Shown here: one piece after another, positions 37,609 through 44,517 of the stretch | Layout of the letters: every line of letters begins with the position of its first letter | Numbering within the stretch: the first letter of the stretch is position 1 | Assembly: GCF_000021685.1 (NCBI RefSeq) | Contig: NC_011959.1 | Span: 372,001 to 436,000, forward strand | From: Thermomicrobium roseum DSM 5159 | Lineage (GTDB): Bacteria > Chloroflexota > Chloroflexia > Thermomicrobiales > Thermomicrobiaceae | Length of the DNA stretch: 64,000 nt | Reading direction: 5' to 3' | Made by a program: the position numbers and the translations under genes | Notes under the pieces: generated by a model | The model's database searches: none | Told to the model about the DNA's origin: nothing | The model's input: the letters and a program-made list of their open reading frames with translations, nothing else

Positions 37609-38229
37609 TCAAACGTAGCATCGGAACAGGTGAGCCGCCTCGTAGAGATAGCGCCGCATACCCTGGCTCTCGCGGATCTCCCGCTCGAGTGCCTCGAGAT
37701 CGCGGGTCAGCATTTCTGGTGACGGGGCGATCCGGTACTCGGCACGGACGATCCCGAGCGGATCGACGATGACGATGATCGGGTCGACCGTCCCGTCAGG
37801 GTGCCGCGGCACGCGGAAGCCACTCAGCGTGAGGTCCAACTCGCGCCGGTCCGAACTTCCCAGAACCCTCCATGGATGCCCATGCTGAGCCAGCGTCTCG
37901 CTCAGCACAGCGAGCTGCTCGCGGGAAACCGGCTCGCTGGCGATCCAGATCAATTCCACGCGCCCAGTGGTCTCCGTTCCCGCGACGGCTGTGGCCAGGA
38001 GTTGGCCGCGACTCGCACAGTCGGTCCCGCACTCGGCACTGCCGAAGGTGACGACGAGGATCTGGCCGCGCAGGCTATCGCTCGAGACGAGCTTGCCGCT
38101 CGGATCCTCGAGTCCGAAGCCCGGAGCCAGGCGCAGGCGCGGCAAAACGCGTGGCGCAGCCAGCGCACTCCAGACGATCGAGAGCGTCGCCAGCAGGAGA
38201 ACCACGATCAGGGCCAAGCGGCGCACCAT
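37609..38229 (-). CDS. divergent SCO-like thioredoxin-fold protein
   Basis: 206 residues, N-terminal signal anchor, thioredoxin-like fold. It keeps a CxxxC in FGSAECGTDCASRG, but the loop is unlike SCO (no CPDVC) and the SCO histidine is not evident: the matching region reads VPRHPDGTVDPIIVIVD, where a histidine three residues before Gly may substitute. It might reduce the copper-site cysteines rather than carry copper. ATG 38229. Second gene of the copper operon. Confidence 0.8.
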   Translation of the reverse strand: MVRRLALIVVLLLATLSIVWSALAAPRVLPRLRLAPGFGLEDPSGKLVSSDSLRGQILVVTFGSAECGTDCASRGQLLATAVAGTETTGRVELIWIASEPVSREQLAVLSETLAQHGHPWRVLGSSDRRELDLTLSGFRVPRHPDGTVDPIIVIVDPLGIVRAEYRIAPSPEMLTRDLEALEREIRESQGMRRYLYEAAHLFRCYV

Positions 38230-38303
38230 GATGAACCATCCTCGATCAACGAACACCGTTCCCTGCTCCCCAGAGCAGGACGAGCGATCATCCGCGCCGC
38301 TCA

Positions 38304-38660
38304 TCAGCGTGGGGGCGGAATCGGTGGGCGATGGTCGACACCGGGTGGGATCGTGCCGGTCACAAACAGGGGAGATCGGCGAATGCCGAGCTGAAGAGTG
38401 AGGATGGCGGTGGCGACAACCGGTACGAGCGTGCCGAGCGCGAAGGGCATCGCTGGGGCCGTCACGACCGGGCCGTCGGGAAGATCACTGGTCGACGCGT
38501 GCTCAGCGGGCGAGCCATGATAGTGACCGGGCAACTCGAAGAGGGCGTGCGGATGCGGGGCTGCTGCGCCGCAGGTGCAGGTCGTCGGGACAACCGTCGC
38601 GGCGAGCGCAGCGCCGAACAGGACAGCGATGGTGACGAGCGAGGCGAATCCTCGAAACAC
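38304..38660 (-). CDS. His-rich small membrane protein heading the copper operon
   Basis: 118 residues. N-terminal hydrophobic helix (about 6-22), then a short loop with CTCG, HPHA, GHYHG and AEH (two Cys, six His in about 30 residues), a second hydrophobic helix (about 73-92), and a Pro-rich tail. A periplasmic copper-binding loop is a natural reading, loosely like DUF2946-type proteins, but I do not recognise the family. GTG start at 38660 with GAGGTAGGG upstream. No other gene lies between it and the palindrome at 38675. Confidence 0.65.
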   Translation of the reverse strand: MFRGFASLVTIAVLFGAALAATVVPTTCTCGAAAPHPHALFELPGHYHGSPAEHASTSDLPDGPVVTAPAMPFALGTLVPVVATAILTLQLGIRRSPLFVTGTIPPGVDHRPPIPPPR

Positions 38661-38966
38661 TGCCGACCCTACCTCGGTGCTGAACGCAGCACCGTCTCAT
38701 TCAATGGTACGGCACGAGGGCCCGCACGATACAGTAGGAAAAACCTCGACTCGCCGTAGCGCTGTAACCCTGCTCGCCCAAGGCTGATCGTGGTCAGCTT
38801 CGAGAGAGCGCGACGCGAGAGGCGTTCGTTGCGGAGCGAGCGCCGGACGGTCTCGCCAACTCAACGAGGTCGTGGCGACGGCAACGTGCGGCAGCGCGCG
38901 GGCTGATGCCCTGGAGGGCACCGCGAGACGGAGAGGTGTCTCCCGCAGGCCGACTATTCAGAAGGG
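38661..38966. other. 306-base gap upstream of the copper operon
   Basis: No supported gene. It contains the palindrome at 38675-38694 and, on the other side, a 6-bp inverted repeat TGCCCT/AGGGCA (38907-38920) downstream of the LLM gene. Confidence 0.4.
38675..38694 (-). promoter_or_regulatory. palindrome in the leader of the copper operon
   Basis: Perfect 8-bp inverted repeat CGGTGCTG/CAGCACCG around a four-base centre, 15 bases before the GTG start and directly next to the ribosome site. It could be an operator for a copper-sensing repressor or a hairpin masking the ribosome site. Confidence 0.5.
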
Positions 38967-39905
38967 TCAGCTCGCGAAGTGCGGCATCACGCGTTCGACG
39001 AACGCCTGGAGCGCCTCGAAATCGACCGGTGGTCGAACCGTCACGTTGATCCAGTCCGCTCCAGCCGCATGATACTCCGCGAGCAGTGCGCTGATACGGT
39101 CGGGGCCACCGATGAGCCAGCCTGGCTGTTCGAGTGCTTGGGGCCCGACCTGTTCGACCAGTCGCTCACGGAGACGGGACACGGTTCGCTCGTCGTCTTC
39201 CGTGGCCATGTAGAGCCCGACCTGAACGGCGATCTGGAGCGTCGCGGGGTCGCGCCCTTCGACCTCGCACCAGTGCTCCAGTGCTGCTCGCTTCTGGCGG
39301 AAGCCTTCCGGGCTGACGTAAGGAATGTTCCAGCCATCGGCATGTCGTGCCGCGATGCGGGCTGTCCGGCGCTCACCGGCACCGCCGATCCACAGCGGCA
39401 GCCTCGGCTGGAGCGGTTTGGGATAGACGCGGGCCTCACGGAGCTGAATCCAGCGACCCTCGAACGTCACCGCATCTTCCTGGAGGAGCCGGCGCAAGGC
39501 CGTGATTCCTTCTTCCAGCTGATCGAGTCGCTCGCGATCGGACAGGAACGGGTAGCCAAAGGCGCGATATTCCGGCTCGTGCCAGCCAGCGCCCAGCCCG
39601 ACCTCCAATCGCCCGTTGCTCAAGTGATCGATGGTCACGATCGATTTGGCCAGCAGGCCGATGTTGCGGAACTGAACGGCGAAAACCATACAACCGAACC
39701 GGATGCGCTGGGTATCGCAAGCGAGTGCAGCGAGCAGGGCGACAGCCTCGTAGTGTGGGATGCGGTCGGATGTCCGGGCATAAAAGTGATCCCAGACCGA
39801 AAACCAGGAGAAACCATGGGCATCAGCGAAGCGCCAGAGTTGGCGGAGTTCGTCAGTCGTCGTGTTTTGCGGACCGACATGAATCCCGAACTGCATCCCC
39901 GGCAT
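38967..39905 (-). CDS. LLM-family (luciferase-like) F420 or flavin oxidoreductase
   Basis: 312 residues, bacterial luciferase-like TIM barrel. FGIHVGPQ at the start, WFSVWDHFYA, GRLEVGLGAGWHEPEYRAFGYPF and PLWIGGAGERRTARIAARHADGWN are the usual LLM landmarks and favour the F420-dependent subgroup. Substrate unknown. ATG 39905 (a second ATG at 39896). It follows dapB by 115 bases across an inverted repeat and may not share its transcript. Confidence 0.9.
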   Translation of the reverse strand: MPGMQFGIHVGPQNTTTDELRQLWRFADAHGFSWFSVWDHFYARTSDRIPHYEAVALLAALACDTQRIRFGCMVFAVQFRNIGLLAKSIVTIDHLSNGRLEVGLGAGWHEPEYRAFGYPFLSDRERLDQLEEGITALRRLLQEDAVTFEGRWIQLREARVYPKPLQPRLPLWIGGAGERRTARIAARHADGWNIPYVSPEGFRQKRAALEHWCEVEGRDPATLQIAVQVGLYMATEDDERTVSRLRERLVEQVGPQALEQPGWLIGGPDRISALLAEYHAAGADWINVTVRPPVDFEALQAFVERVMPHFAS

Positions 39906-39974
39906 ACCGCGCCTCTTTCCCGATTCAGGGTCCGTTCTCGCGAATCATGCTACCGCGGATCGGTTCCCTTGGCT

Positions 39975-40014
39975 ATGGGCGGCCGAGAGCAGTTTGCGGA
40001 GCTTGGCCGCCCAT
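39975..40014. repeat. 10-bp inverted repeat between dapB and the LLM gene
   Basis: ATGGGCGGCC (39975-39984) and GGCCGCCCAT (40005-40014) with a 20-base loop, starting seven bases after the dapB stop. No T-run; a factor-dependent terminator or an mRNA-stabilising hairpin. Confidence 0.5.
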
Positions 40015-40020
40015 GGTCAC

Positions 40021-40797
40021 TCAGGTGACGAGATCCTGCAGGCTGTACAGTCCAGGTGGTCGGCCGATGAGCCGGCGCGCTGCTTCGAGGGCACCCTGCG
40101 CGTAGGCCCGGCGACTCTGCACCCAGTGGGTCACCTCGATCGCCTCGTCGTCGGTCGCCAGCAGGACAGTGTGCCGACCGACTTCGCCACCGGCACGGAC
40201 GGCATGGATGCCGACTTCGCCGGGTTGGCGAGGGGCGGTCCCCGGCCCGCGGCCGTAGACCAGCGGGCTGGGAGCGGGCTCGCGCGCGGCGAGCAGTGTT
40301 CGTGCCAGCGCGAGCGCCGTCCCGGAAGGAGCATCTCGCTTGTGCCGATGGTGCCGCTCGATCAGTTCGACATCCCAGGTCGGCAAGCGCGCGACGAGTT
40401 CGGGGAGAAGCCAGTGCAAGAGAGCGATGCCGAGGCTGAAGTTGGCGGCCTGGACGACAGGAACGTGCTGGGCGGCCCGGAGGATGACCGCCTGGTCGTG
40501 TTCGCTCAAGCCGGTCGTCCCGCTCACCAGCGGGATACCCGCGTGCGCTGCGGCCTCCGCGACCGCTACGGTCACGGCCGGATGACTGAAGTCGACCACC
40601 ACATCAGCTCCCTGGACGAGTTCGGCCACTCGGCTGGTGAGCGCGAGAGGTGCTGGGAGCTGTGCAGCGACCTCGTGGGGATCACGCGCTGGACGGATGA
40701 GCCCACATACGAGCTGAATATCCGGAGCGCTCGCGGCCAGTTCGAGGACAGCGCGTCCCATTCGTCCGGTGACACCGGTGAGCGCGAGGCGGAGCAT
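40021..40797 (-). CDS. dapB: 4-hydroxy-tetrahydrodipicolinate reductase DapB
   Basis: 258 residues. N-terminal nucleotide site GVTGRMGRAV (a GxxGxxG variant), VDFSHPAV, SGTTGLSEHD, the substrate loop ERHHRHKRDAPSGTAL with the catalytic His-His and Lys, and GGEVGRHTVLLATDDE. Second step of lysine/diaminopimelate synthesis, with NAD(P)H. ATG 40797 shares one base with the dapA stop (TGATG). Confidence 0.95.
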   Translation of the reverse strand: MLRLALTGVTGRMGRAVLELAASAPDIQLVCGLIRPARDPHEVAAQLPAPLALTSRVAELVQGADVVVDFSHPAVTVAVAEAAAHAGIPLVSGTTGLSEHDQAVILRAAQHVPVVQAANFSLGIALLHWLLPELVARLPTWDVELIERHHRHKRDAPSGTALALARTLLAAREPAPSPLVYGRGPGTAPRQPGEVGIHAVRAGGEVGRHTVLLATDDEAIEVTHWVQSRRAYAQGALEAARRLIGRPPGLYSLQDLVT

Positions 40798-41705
40798 CAC
40801 GCAGCCTCCCCCATCGGTCGTGCGAGAAGCGAAGCAGTGTGTGGACAGCTGGCCAGCGCAGCGAGCAGCCGCTCGCGGTTGGCCGGAGCCAGCGGTGCGA
40901 GAGGGAGACGAACAGTCGCGCTGCACAACCCCAACAGTTCCGCTGCCGTCTTGACCGGCACCGGGTTGGTCTCGATGAACAGTGCGCGAGCCAGCGGGAA
41001 GAGTTCACCGTGGAGTTGGCGTGCACGGGCGAGGTCGCCGTCGAGTGCTGCGCGAACCATCGTTGCCGTGGCCGCAGGGGCGATATTCGCCAGGACAGAG
41101 ACGACCCCTTGGCCGCCAACAGCAATGATCGGTAACGTGAGCGAATCGTCGCCGCTCAACACCGAGCTTCGATCACCCACCGCCAGGACGAGTTCGCTCA
41201 CCTGGTCGAGCGACCCACTCGAGTCCTTGAAGGCGATGACCGGTGCGATATCCAGCAGGCGACGTGCCGTCTCGGGAGCGAGATTGACGCCGGTCCGACT
41301 CGGGACGTTATAGATGACGAGCGGGAGGTCGACCGCATCGGCGATCGCGGCGACATGACGGTATAAACCGTCTTGCTGTGGCTTGTTGTAGTAAGGCGTG
41401 ACGACCATGGCAGCGGTCGCACCCAACTCGCGCGCCACGCGGGTTCGTTGAATCGTGACCATCGTGGAATTTGTTCCCGTGCCGACGATCACCGGGACGC
41501 GGCCCGCCGCCTGCTCGATCACGACCGCCGCGACGCGCTGCCATTCGGTATCGGACAAACTCGGCGTCTCGCCGGTCGTTCCGCAGGGGACCAGTCCATC
41601 GACCCGGTTGGCGATGAGCCAGTCGACGAGGTCGCGCAGTCGCGGCTCGTCGATCTCCTCACCAGCGAAGGGCGTGATCAAGGCAACGAACGTTCCGCGG
41701 AGCAT
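40797..41705 (-). CDS. dapA: 4-hydroxy-tetrahydrodipicolinate synthase DapA
   Basis: 302 residues, TIM barrel. VPCGTTGETPSL near residues 38-49, YYNKPQQDGLYRH, YNVPSRTGVNL (catalytic Tyr region), and AFKDSSGSLDQV with the Schiff-base lysine. First committed enzyme of lysine and diaminopimelate synthesis (pyruvate plus aspartate semialdehyde). ATG 41705 with GAGGAGG upstream. That ribosome site has a perfect 11-base complement in the leader (see the leader entry), so translation is probably controlled. Confidence 0.95.
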   Translation of the reverse strand: MLRGTFVALITPFAGEEIDEPRLRDLVDWLIANRVDGLVPCGTTGETPSLSDTEWQRVAAVVIEQAAGRVPVIVGTGTNSTMVTIQRTRVARELGATAAMVVTPYYNKPQQDGLYRHVAAIADAVDLPLVIYNVPSRTGVNLAPETARRLLDIAPVIAFKDSSGSLDQVSELVLAVGDRSSVLSGDDSLTLPIIAVGGQGVVSVLANIAPAATATMVRAALDGDLARARQLHGELFPLARALFIETNPVPVKTAAELLGLCSATVRLPLAPLAPANRERLLAALASCPHTASLLARPMGEAA

Positions 41706-41992
41706 GCTGTTCCCTCCTCGTTGCATCACGCAAAACGACTCGAGTCCGCGCCGCAGCACCGCGATGAGTGCGCTGTTTCCCGGGACATACCTGCCCGCTC
41801 ATCGCCGGGTGCCCGACGAGATGTCGATCGGTTGTTGCCTGGAGTGTCTCAGCTCGTGAGGGAACAGCGTTTCAGGGGATAGACACGACGCGGGGCTCGT
41901 GCCGAGCAGCGCGACTGCTGGGCCGACGTCATCCGATCGAGGGCTCGTGCACGTTCGCTCATCTCCTGCATCCTTCGGTCGAGCCCGCACCT
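41706..41992 (-). promoter_or_regulatory. long structured leader of dapAB with a masked ribosome site
   Basis: From the predicted start near 41992 to dapA. GCTGTTCCCTC (plus-strand arm 41858-41868) is a perfect complement of the dapA ribosome site GAGGGAACAGC (41706-41716). Between them lies an 8-bp stem (41761-41768 with 41798-41805) enclosing further pairings. The class is unknown; I do not see lysine-riboswitch or T-box core motifs. The region otherwise holds no gene longer than the 40-codon frame listed separately. Confidence 0.55.
41849..41971 (-). CDS. 40-codon leader reading frame upstream of dapA
   Basis: ATG 41971 (or ATG 41962 after GCAGGAG with too short spacing) to TGA 41849. The peptide is Arg/Ser-rich with a YPLKRCSLTS end. 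The codons for Cys-Ser-Leu near its end contain the sequence complementary to the dapA ribosome site, so a ribosome reading to the stop would open the masking helix. This is a proposed control mechanism, not evidence that the peptide has a function. The ribosome site is poor. Confidence 0.35.
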   Translation of the reverse strand: MQEMSERARALDRMTSAQQSRCSARAPRRVYPLKRCSLTS

Positions 41993-41998
41993 TTTGTG

Positions 41999-42027
41999 AG
42001 AGTAGCAAGTCTCCGACGCCTCGTCAA
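41999..42027 (-). promoter_or_regulatory. candidate promoter of the dapAB leader
   Basis: TTGACG (42022-42027), 17-base spacer, TACTCT (41999-42004). A -35 as seen at other genes here, but a weak -10. Gives a leader of about 287 bases. Confidence 0.45.
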
Positions 42028-42081
42028 GAGGGGATGATGTCAGCGATGGGCCATCGCCTACCGAGTGTGTTCGCCTCGGTC

Positions 42082-42807
42082 TCAGCTGATTGCATCGCCG
42101 AGGGCGGAGTCGAAGACCGGTTGGTTCAGATCGACGAGGCCGCGCTGCACGGTCGCACCGAGCAGTGACTGGAGTTGCTCGCTGAGCCAATCGGCGGCTG
42201 CGACGGCAGCGGCCGCCGTGACACCCTGAAAGGCATCGATCGGGAAGAGAATCGTGCGCGAATCCGGCGTGACGAGGCCGGTCCGGCTCTGGCGCCACAC
42301 CCAGCGCCGAGTCCGGACGTCGTGGTCATGGACGTACACGATTTCTCCGACCTCCGGCTCTTCGGGTGCGCCGTCACCGAGAGGCAGGAAGCGATCGCCA
42401 GGAAGGCTCGCACGGACGGTCAGGCCGTTCGGAGCGGTGGCCAGATCGTGCGCGCCGATGGGGACGAGAAAACGGAGCGACGCTGCATTGGCGAGATCGA
42501 CGGCCGGGTTGATGCTCGGGGGAGGGTTACCCTTCAGTGTCCGGCGGACGAGCGCTTCGACCGAACTCTGATACGTACTAGCGGACCAGCCGAGCCGGCG
42601 AAATGCCCGTCGCCAGACGTCGATCTCCGGCAAGGCCTTAGGGTCGATCGCTCGCCAGCGCTCGCAGGCGAGACGGGCGCTTTCCGCGAGTAGTGTCCGG
42701 GCTCGTTCGACGTGCCGCCGGTTCTCGACTCGGTCAGCGACGAGCACGATGACCAAATAGTCGGGAAACTGCTCGAAGACTTCCGAGGAAACGCAGAAGA
42801 CGGCCAT
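42082..42807 (-). CDS. stand-alone B3/B4-domain protein
   Basis: 241 residues resembling the B3/B4 domain of the phenylalanyl-tRNA synthetase beta chain, found alone in many bacteria. FPDYLVIVLVADRVENR at the start, SSVEALVRRTLKGNPPPSINPAVDLAN in the middle and DFxxN-type sequence later fit. It probably binds tRNA or aminoacyl-tRNA, perhaps as an editing factor. ATG 42807 lies 18 bases after the GT4 gene stop and within its transcript. Confidence 0.8.
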   Translation of the reverse strand: MAVFCVSSEVFEQFPDYLVIVLVADRVENRRHVERARTLLAESARLACERWRAIDPKALPEIDVWRRAFRRLGWSASTYQSSVEALVRRTLKGNPPPSINPAVDLANAASLRFLVPIGAHDLATAPNGLTVRASLPGDRFLPLGDGAPEEPEVGEIVYVHDHDVRTRRWVWRQSRTGLVTPDSRTILFPIDAFQGVTAAAAVAAADWLSEQLQSLLGATVQRGLVDLNQPVFDSALGDAIS

Positions 42808-42825
42808 CCCGTCTGTCGCCTCCCT

Positions 42826-44133
42826 CTATCCTGTCGTGCCGCATGGTTGGAGGATCCCGCGGCGCGCGACCTGCTCGTAGAGCCTGGCGACGACTGTCGT
42901 GACCCGATGCCAGGAGAAACGGAGCGCGGCCTGCCGAGCACCGACTTGCAAGCGCGTGCGGAACTGGTGGTCGGTGAGAACACGAACAGTCGCGGTTGCC
43001 AGTGCGGCGGGGTCGTTGGGTGGAACGTGCAAACCGGAAACCTCGTGTTCGACGCTGAAACGCAAGCCGCCGACCTGACTGGCGACGACCGGTGTGCCGC
43101 AGGCCATCGATTCGACGGCGACGAGGCCGAACGACTCGTAGTGGGAGGGGATCAGGCACACGTCTGCTGCATTGTAGAAGAGCGGGAGTTCTCCCTGTGG
43201 TCGCGAACCGAGGAAGCGGACGGTTTCGGCGATGCCGAGTTCGCGGGCATCAGCTATGACGCGCGAGAGGGCTGCGTCCGGTCGCAACCCAGCTGAGGAA
43301 TCGAATCCACCGCCGAGGAAGAGGAGGAGCGGCTGGCGCGGCGCCAGTTCTTGCGCGATCCGTTGCCAGGCGCGCAACAGAACGTCGATTCCCTTGACCG
43401 GGTCGATCCGACCGATGAAGAGAGCGACCGGGCGATCGAGCGGAATTCCCAGTCGACTGCGGGCGGCTGCACGATCGAGGGGTCGGAAGTGCTCCGCGTC
43501 GACACCCGGTGGCACGGTACACAGCCGAGAAGGTGGCGCGCCGAGTTCGTTGACGATCGTCTCGCGCTCGTCCGGATTGGCCGCGATGATCGCATCGGCG
43601 ACCCGCGCCAGGCCCTGCTCGACCTGGAGACGGAGCACCGATTCCGGTGGACTCGCCTGCACACTGTTCTTGAGGACAGCCAGGGTGTGGAACATGTGCA
43701 CGAACGGTACGTCCCAATAGCGCTGCAAGAGGTGCGCAGCCCAACCAGAGAGCCAGTAATGGGCGTGGACGATATCGTAGGAGAGTTGCTGGCGATGGAC
43801 GAGATAGGCCAGTTCGCTCACGAACGTGGGGAGATAGCAGAAGAGCTGTTCCTTCGGTAAGGCGGTGGCGGGCCCAGCGTCGAGCGCGTAGACGCGAACA
43901 CCCGGGAACGGCTCGACGAGCGGTGGGACGGCAGGATGATCACGGCGAGTGTAGATATCGACTGCGACGCCGCGCTGGGCGAGATGCCGACTCAGTTCCC
44001 GGATATAGACGTTCATCCCGCCAGCGCTACCGATGCCAGGCTGGGCGAGCGGTGATGTATGCACGCTGAGCATCGCGACGCGCTGGATTCCCGGGGCTGG
44101 GAAGAACTCCCGGTGTTCGCGGGTGGGCTCCAC
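42826..44133 (-). CDS. GT4 glycosyltransferase, MshA / sucrose-phosphate-synthase-like
   Basis: 435 residues, GT-B fold. N-terminal HTSPLAQPGIGSAGGMNVYIREL is the MshA/SPS glycine loop; the donor domain has FIGRIDPVKGIDVLL and the EX7E motif in PSHYESFGLVAVESMACGTP. GTG 44133 is chosen, about ten bases after GGGAG; the GTG at 44160 lacks a ribosome site. It could transfer GlcNAc to inositol phosphate or make a disaccharide phosphate; no mshB/C genes are here. The gene lies after the terminator of tRNA-Arg. Confidence 0.85.
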   Translation of the reverse strand: MEPTREHREFFPAPGIQRVAMLSVHTSPLAQPGIGSAGGMNVYIRELSRHLAQRGVAVDIYTRRDHPAVPPLVEPFPGVRVYALDAGPATALPKEQLFCYLPTFVSELAYLVHRQQLSYDIVHAHYWLSGWAAHLLQRYWDVPFVHMFHTLAVLKNSVQASPPESVLRLQVEQGLARVADAIIAANPDERETIVNELGAPPSRLCTVPPGVDAEHFRPLDRAAARSRLGIPLDRPVALFIGRIDPVKGIDVLLRAWQRIAQELAPRQPLLLFLGGGFDSSAGLRPDAALSRVIADARELGIAETVRFLGSRPQGELPLFYNAADVCLIPSHYESFGLVAVESMACGTPVVASQVGGLRFSVEHEVSGLHVPPNDPAALATATVRVLTDHQFRTRLQVGARQAALRFSWHRVTTVVARLYEQVARRGILQPCGTTG

Positions 44134-44167
44134 GCCTCTCTCGCTCCCTCTCTTCCGCACGTGCCCG

Positions 44168-44197
44168 AAACAAAACCACCGGAGGGGAAACCGGTGG
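44168..44197 (-). terminator. terminator of tRNA-Arg
   Basis: Stem CCACCGG/CCGGTGG (44191-44197 with 44176-44182), 8-base loop, then TTTTGTTT, about 20 bases beyond the tRNA 3' end. Confidence 0.85.
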
Positions 44198-44217
44198 CGC
44201 GAGACTCGCGTGCTCGG

Positions 44218-44291
44218 CGCCCGCGGAGGGACTCGAACCCCCGACCACAGGGCTTAGGACGCCCCGGCTCTTTCCCCTGAGCTACGCGGGC
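44218..44291 (-). tRNA. tRNA-Arg (anticodon CCT)
   Basis: 74 bases. Acceptor GCCCGCG/CGCGGGC, D-stem GCTC/GAGC, anticodon loop GTCCTAA with CCT (reads AGG), variable loop of six, T-loop TTCGAGT. CCA is not encoded. Base 32 is G, slightly unusual. Confidence 0.93.
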
Positions 44292-44312
44292 GCACATCCC
44301 AGCGCATGCTCA

Positions 44313-44318
44313 ATTCTA
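44313..44318 (-). promoter_or_regulatory. -10 of the tRNA-Arg promoter
   Basis: TAGAAT on the minus strand, 22 bases before the tRNA 5' end. No clear -35. Confidence 0.4.
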
Positions 44319-44349
44319 GCGAAGGATGATGACACGGTGCCAGCGCTCC

Positions 44350-44379
44350 TTGGCAGTGCCTTAGACAGTCTGCTATACT
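44350..44379 (+). promoter_or_regulatory. promoter of tRNA-Pro
   Basis: TTGGCA (44350-44355), 18-base spacer, TATACT (44374-44379), 14 bases before the tRNA 5' end. Confidence 0.7.
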
Positions 44380-44392
44380 GCTTGCGGTTGGA

Positions 44393-44467
44393 CGGGGAGT
44401 GGCGCAGCCCGGTTAGCGCGCCGCGTTCGGGACGCGGAGGTCGGAGGTTCGAATCCTCTCTCCCCGA
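44393..44467 (+). tRNA. tRNA-Pro (anticodon CGG)
   Basis: 75 bases. Acceptor CGGGGAG/CTCCCCG, D-stem GCGC/GCGC, anticodon stem CCGCG/CGCGG with loop TTCGGGA (anticodon CGG, reads CCG), T-loop TTCGAAT, discriminator A. CCA is not encoded. Confidence 0.96.
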
Positions 44468-44474
44468 CTGCGGG

Positions 44475-44497
44475 GGCCGGTCGAACCGGCCTTTTTT
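44475..44497 (+). terminator. terminator of tRNA-Pro
   Basis: GGCCGGT (44475-44481), CGA loop, ACCGGCC (44485-44491), then six Ts. Confidence 0.92.
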
Positions 44498-44517
44498 GTT
44501 CCAGGCGGAGTCGCATC

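Noticed and set aside
41706..41992. Lysine riboswitch or T-box call for the dapA leader
   Set aside because: The conserved core sequences of either class are not readable, although the pathway would fit. Reported as an unclassified leader.
44134..44160. GTG 44160 as start of the GT4 gene
   Set aside because: No ribosome site upstream; GTG 44133 has GGGAG at suitable distance.
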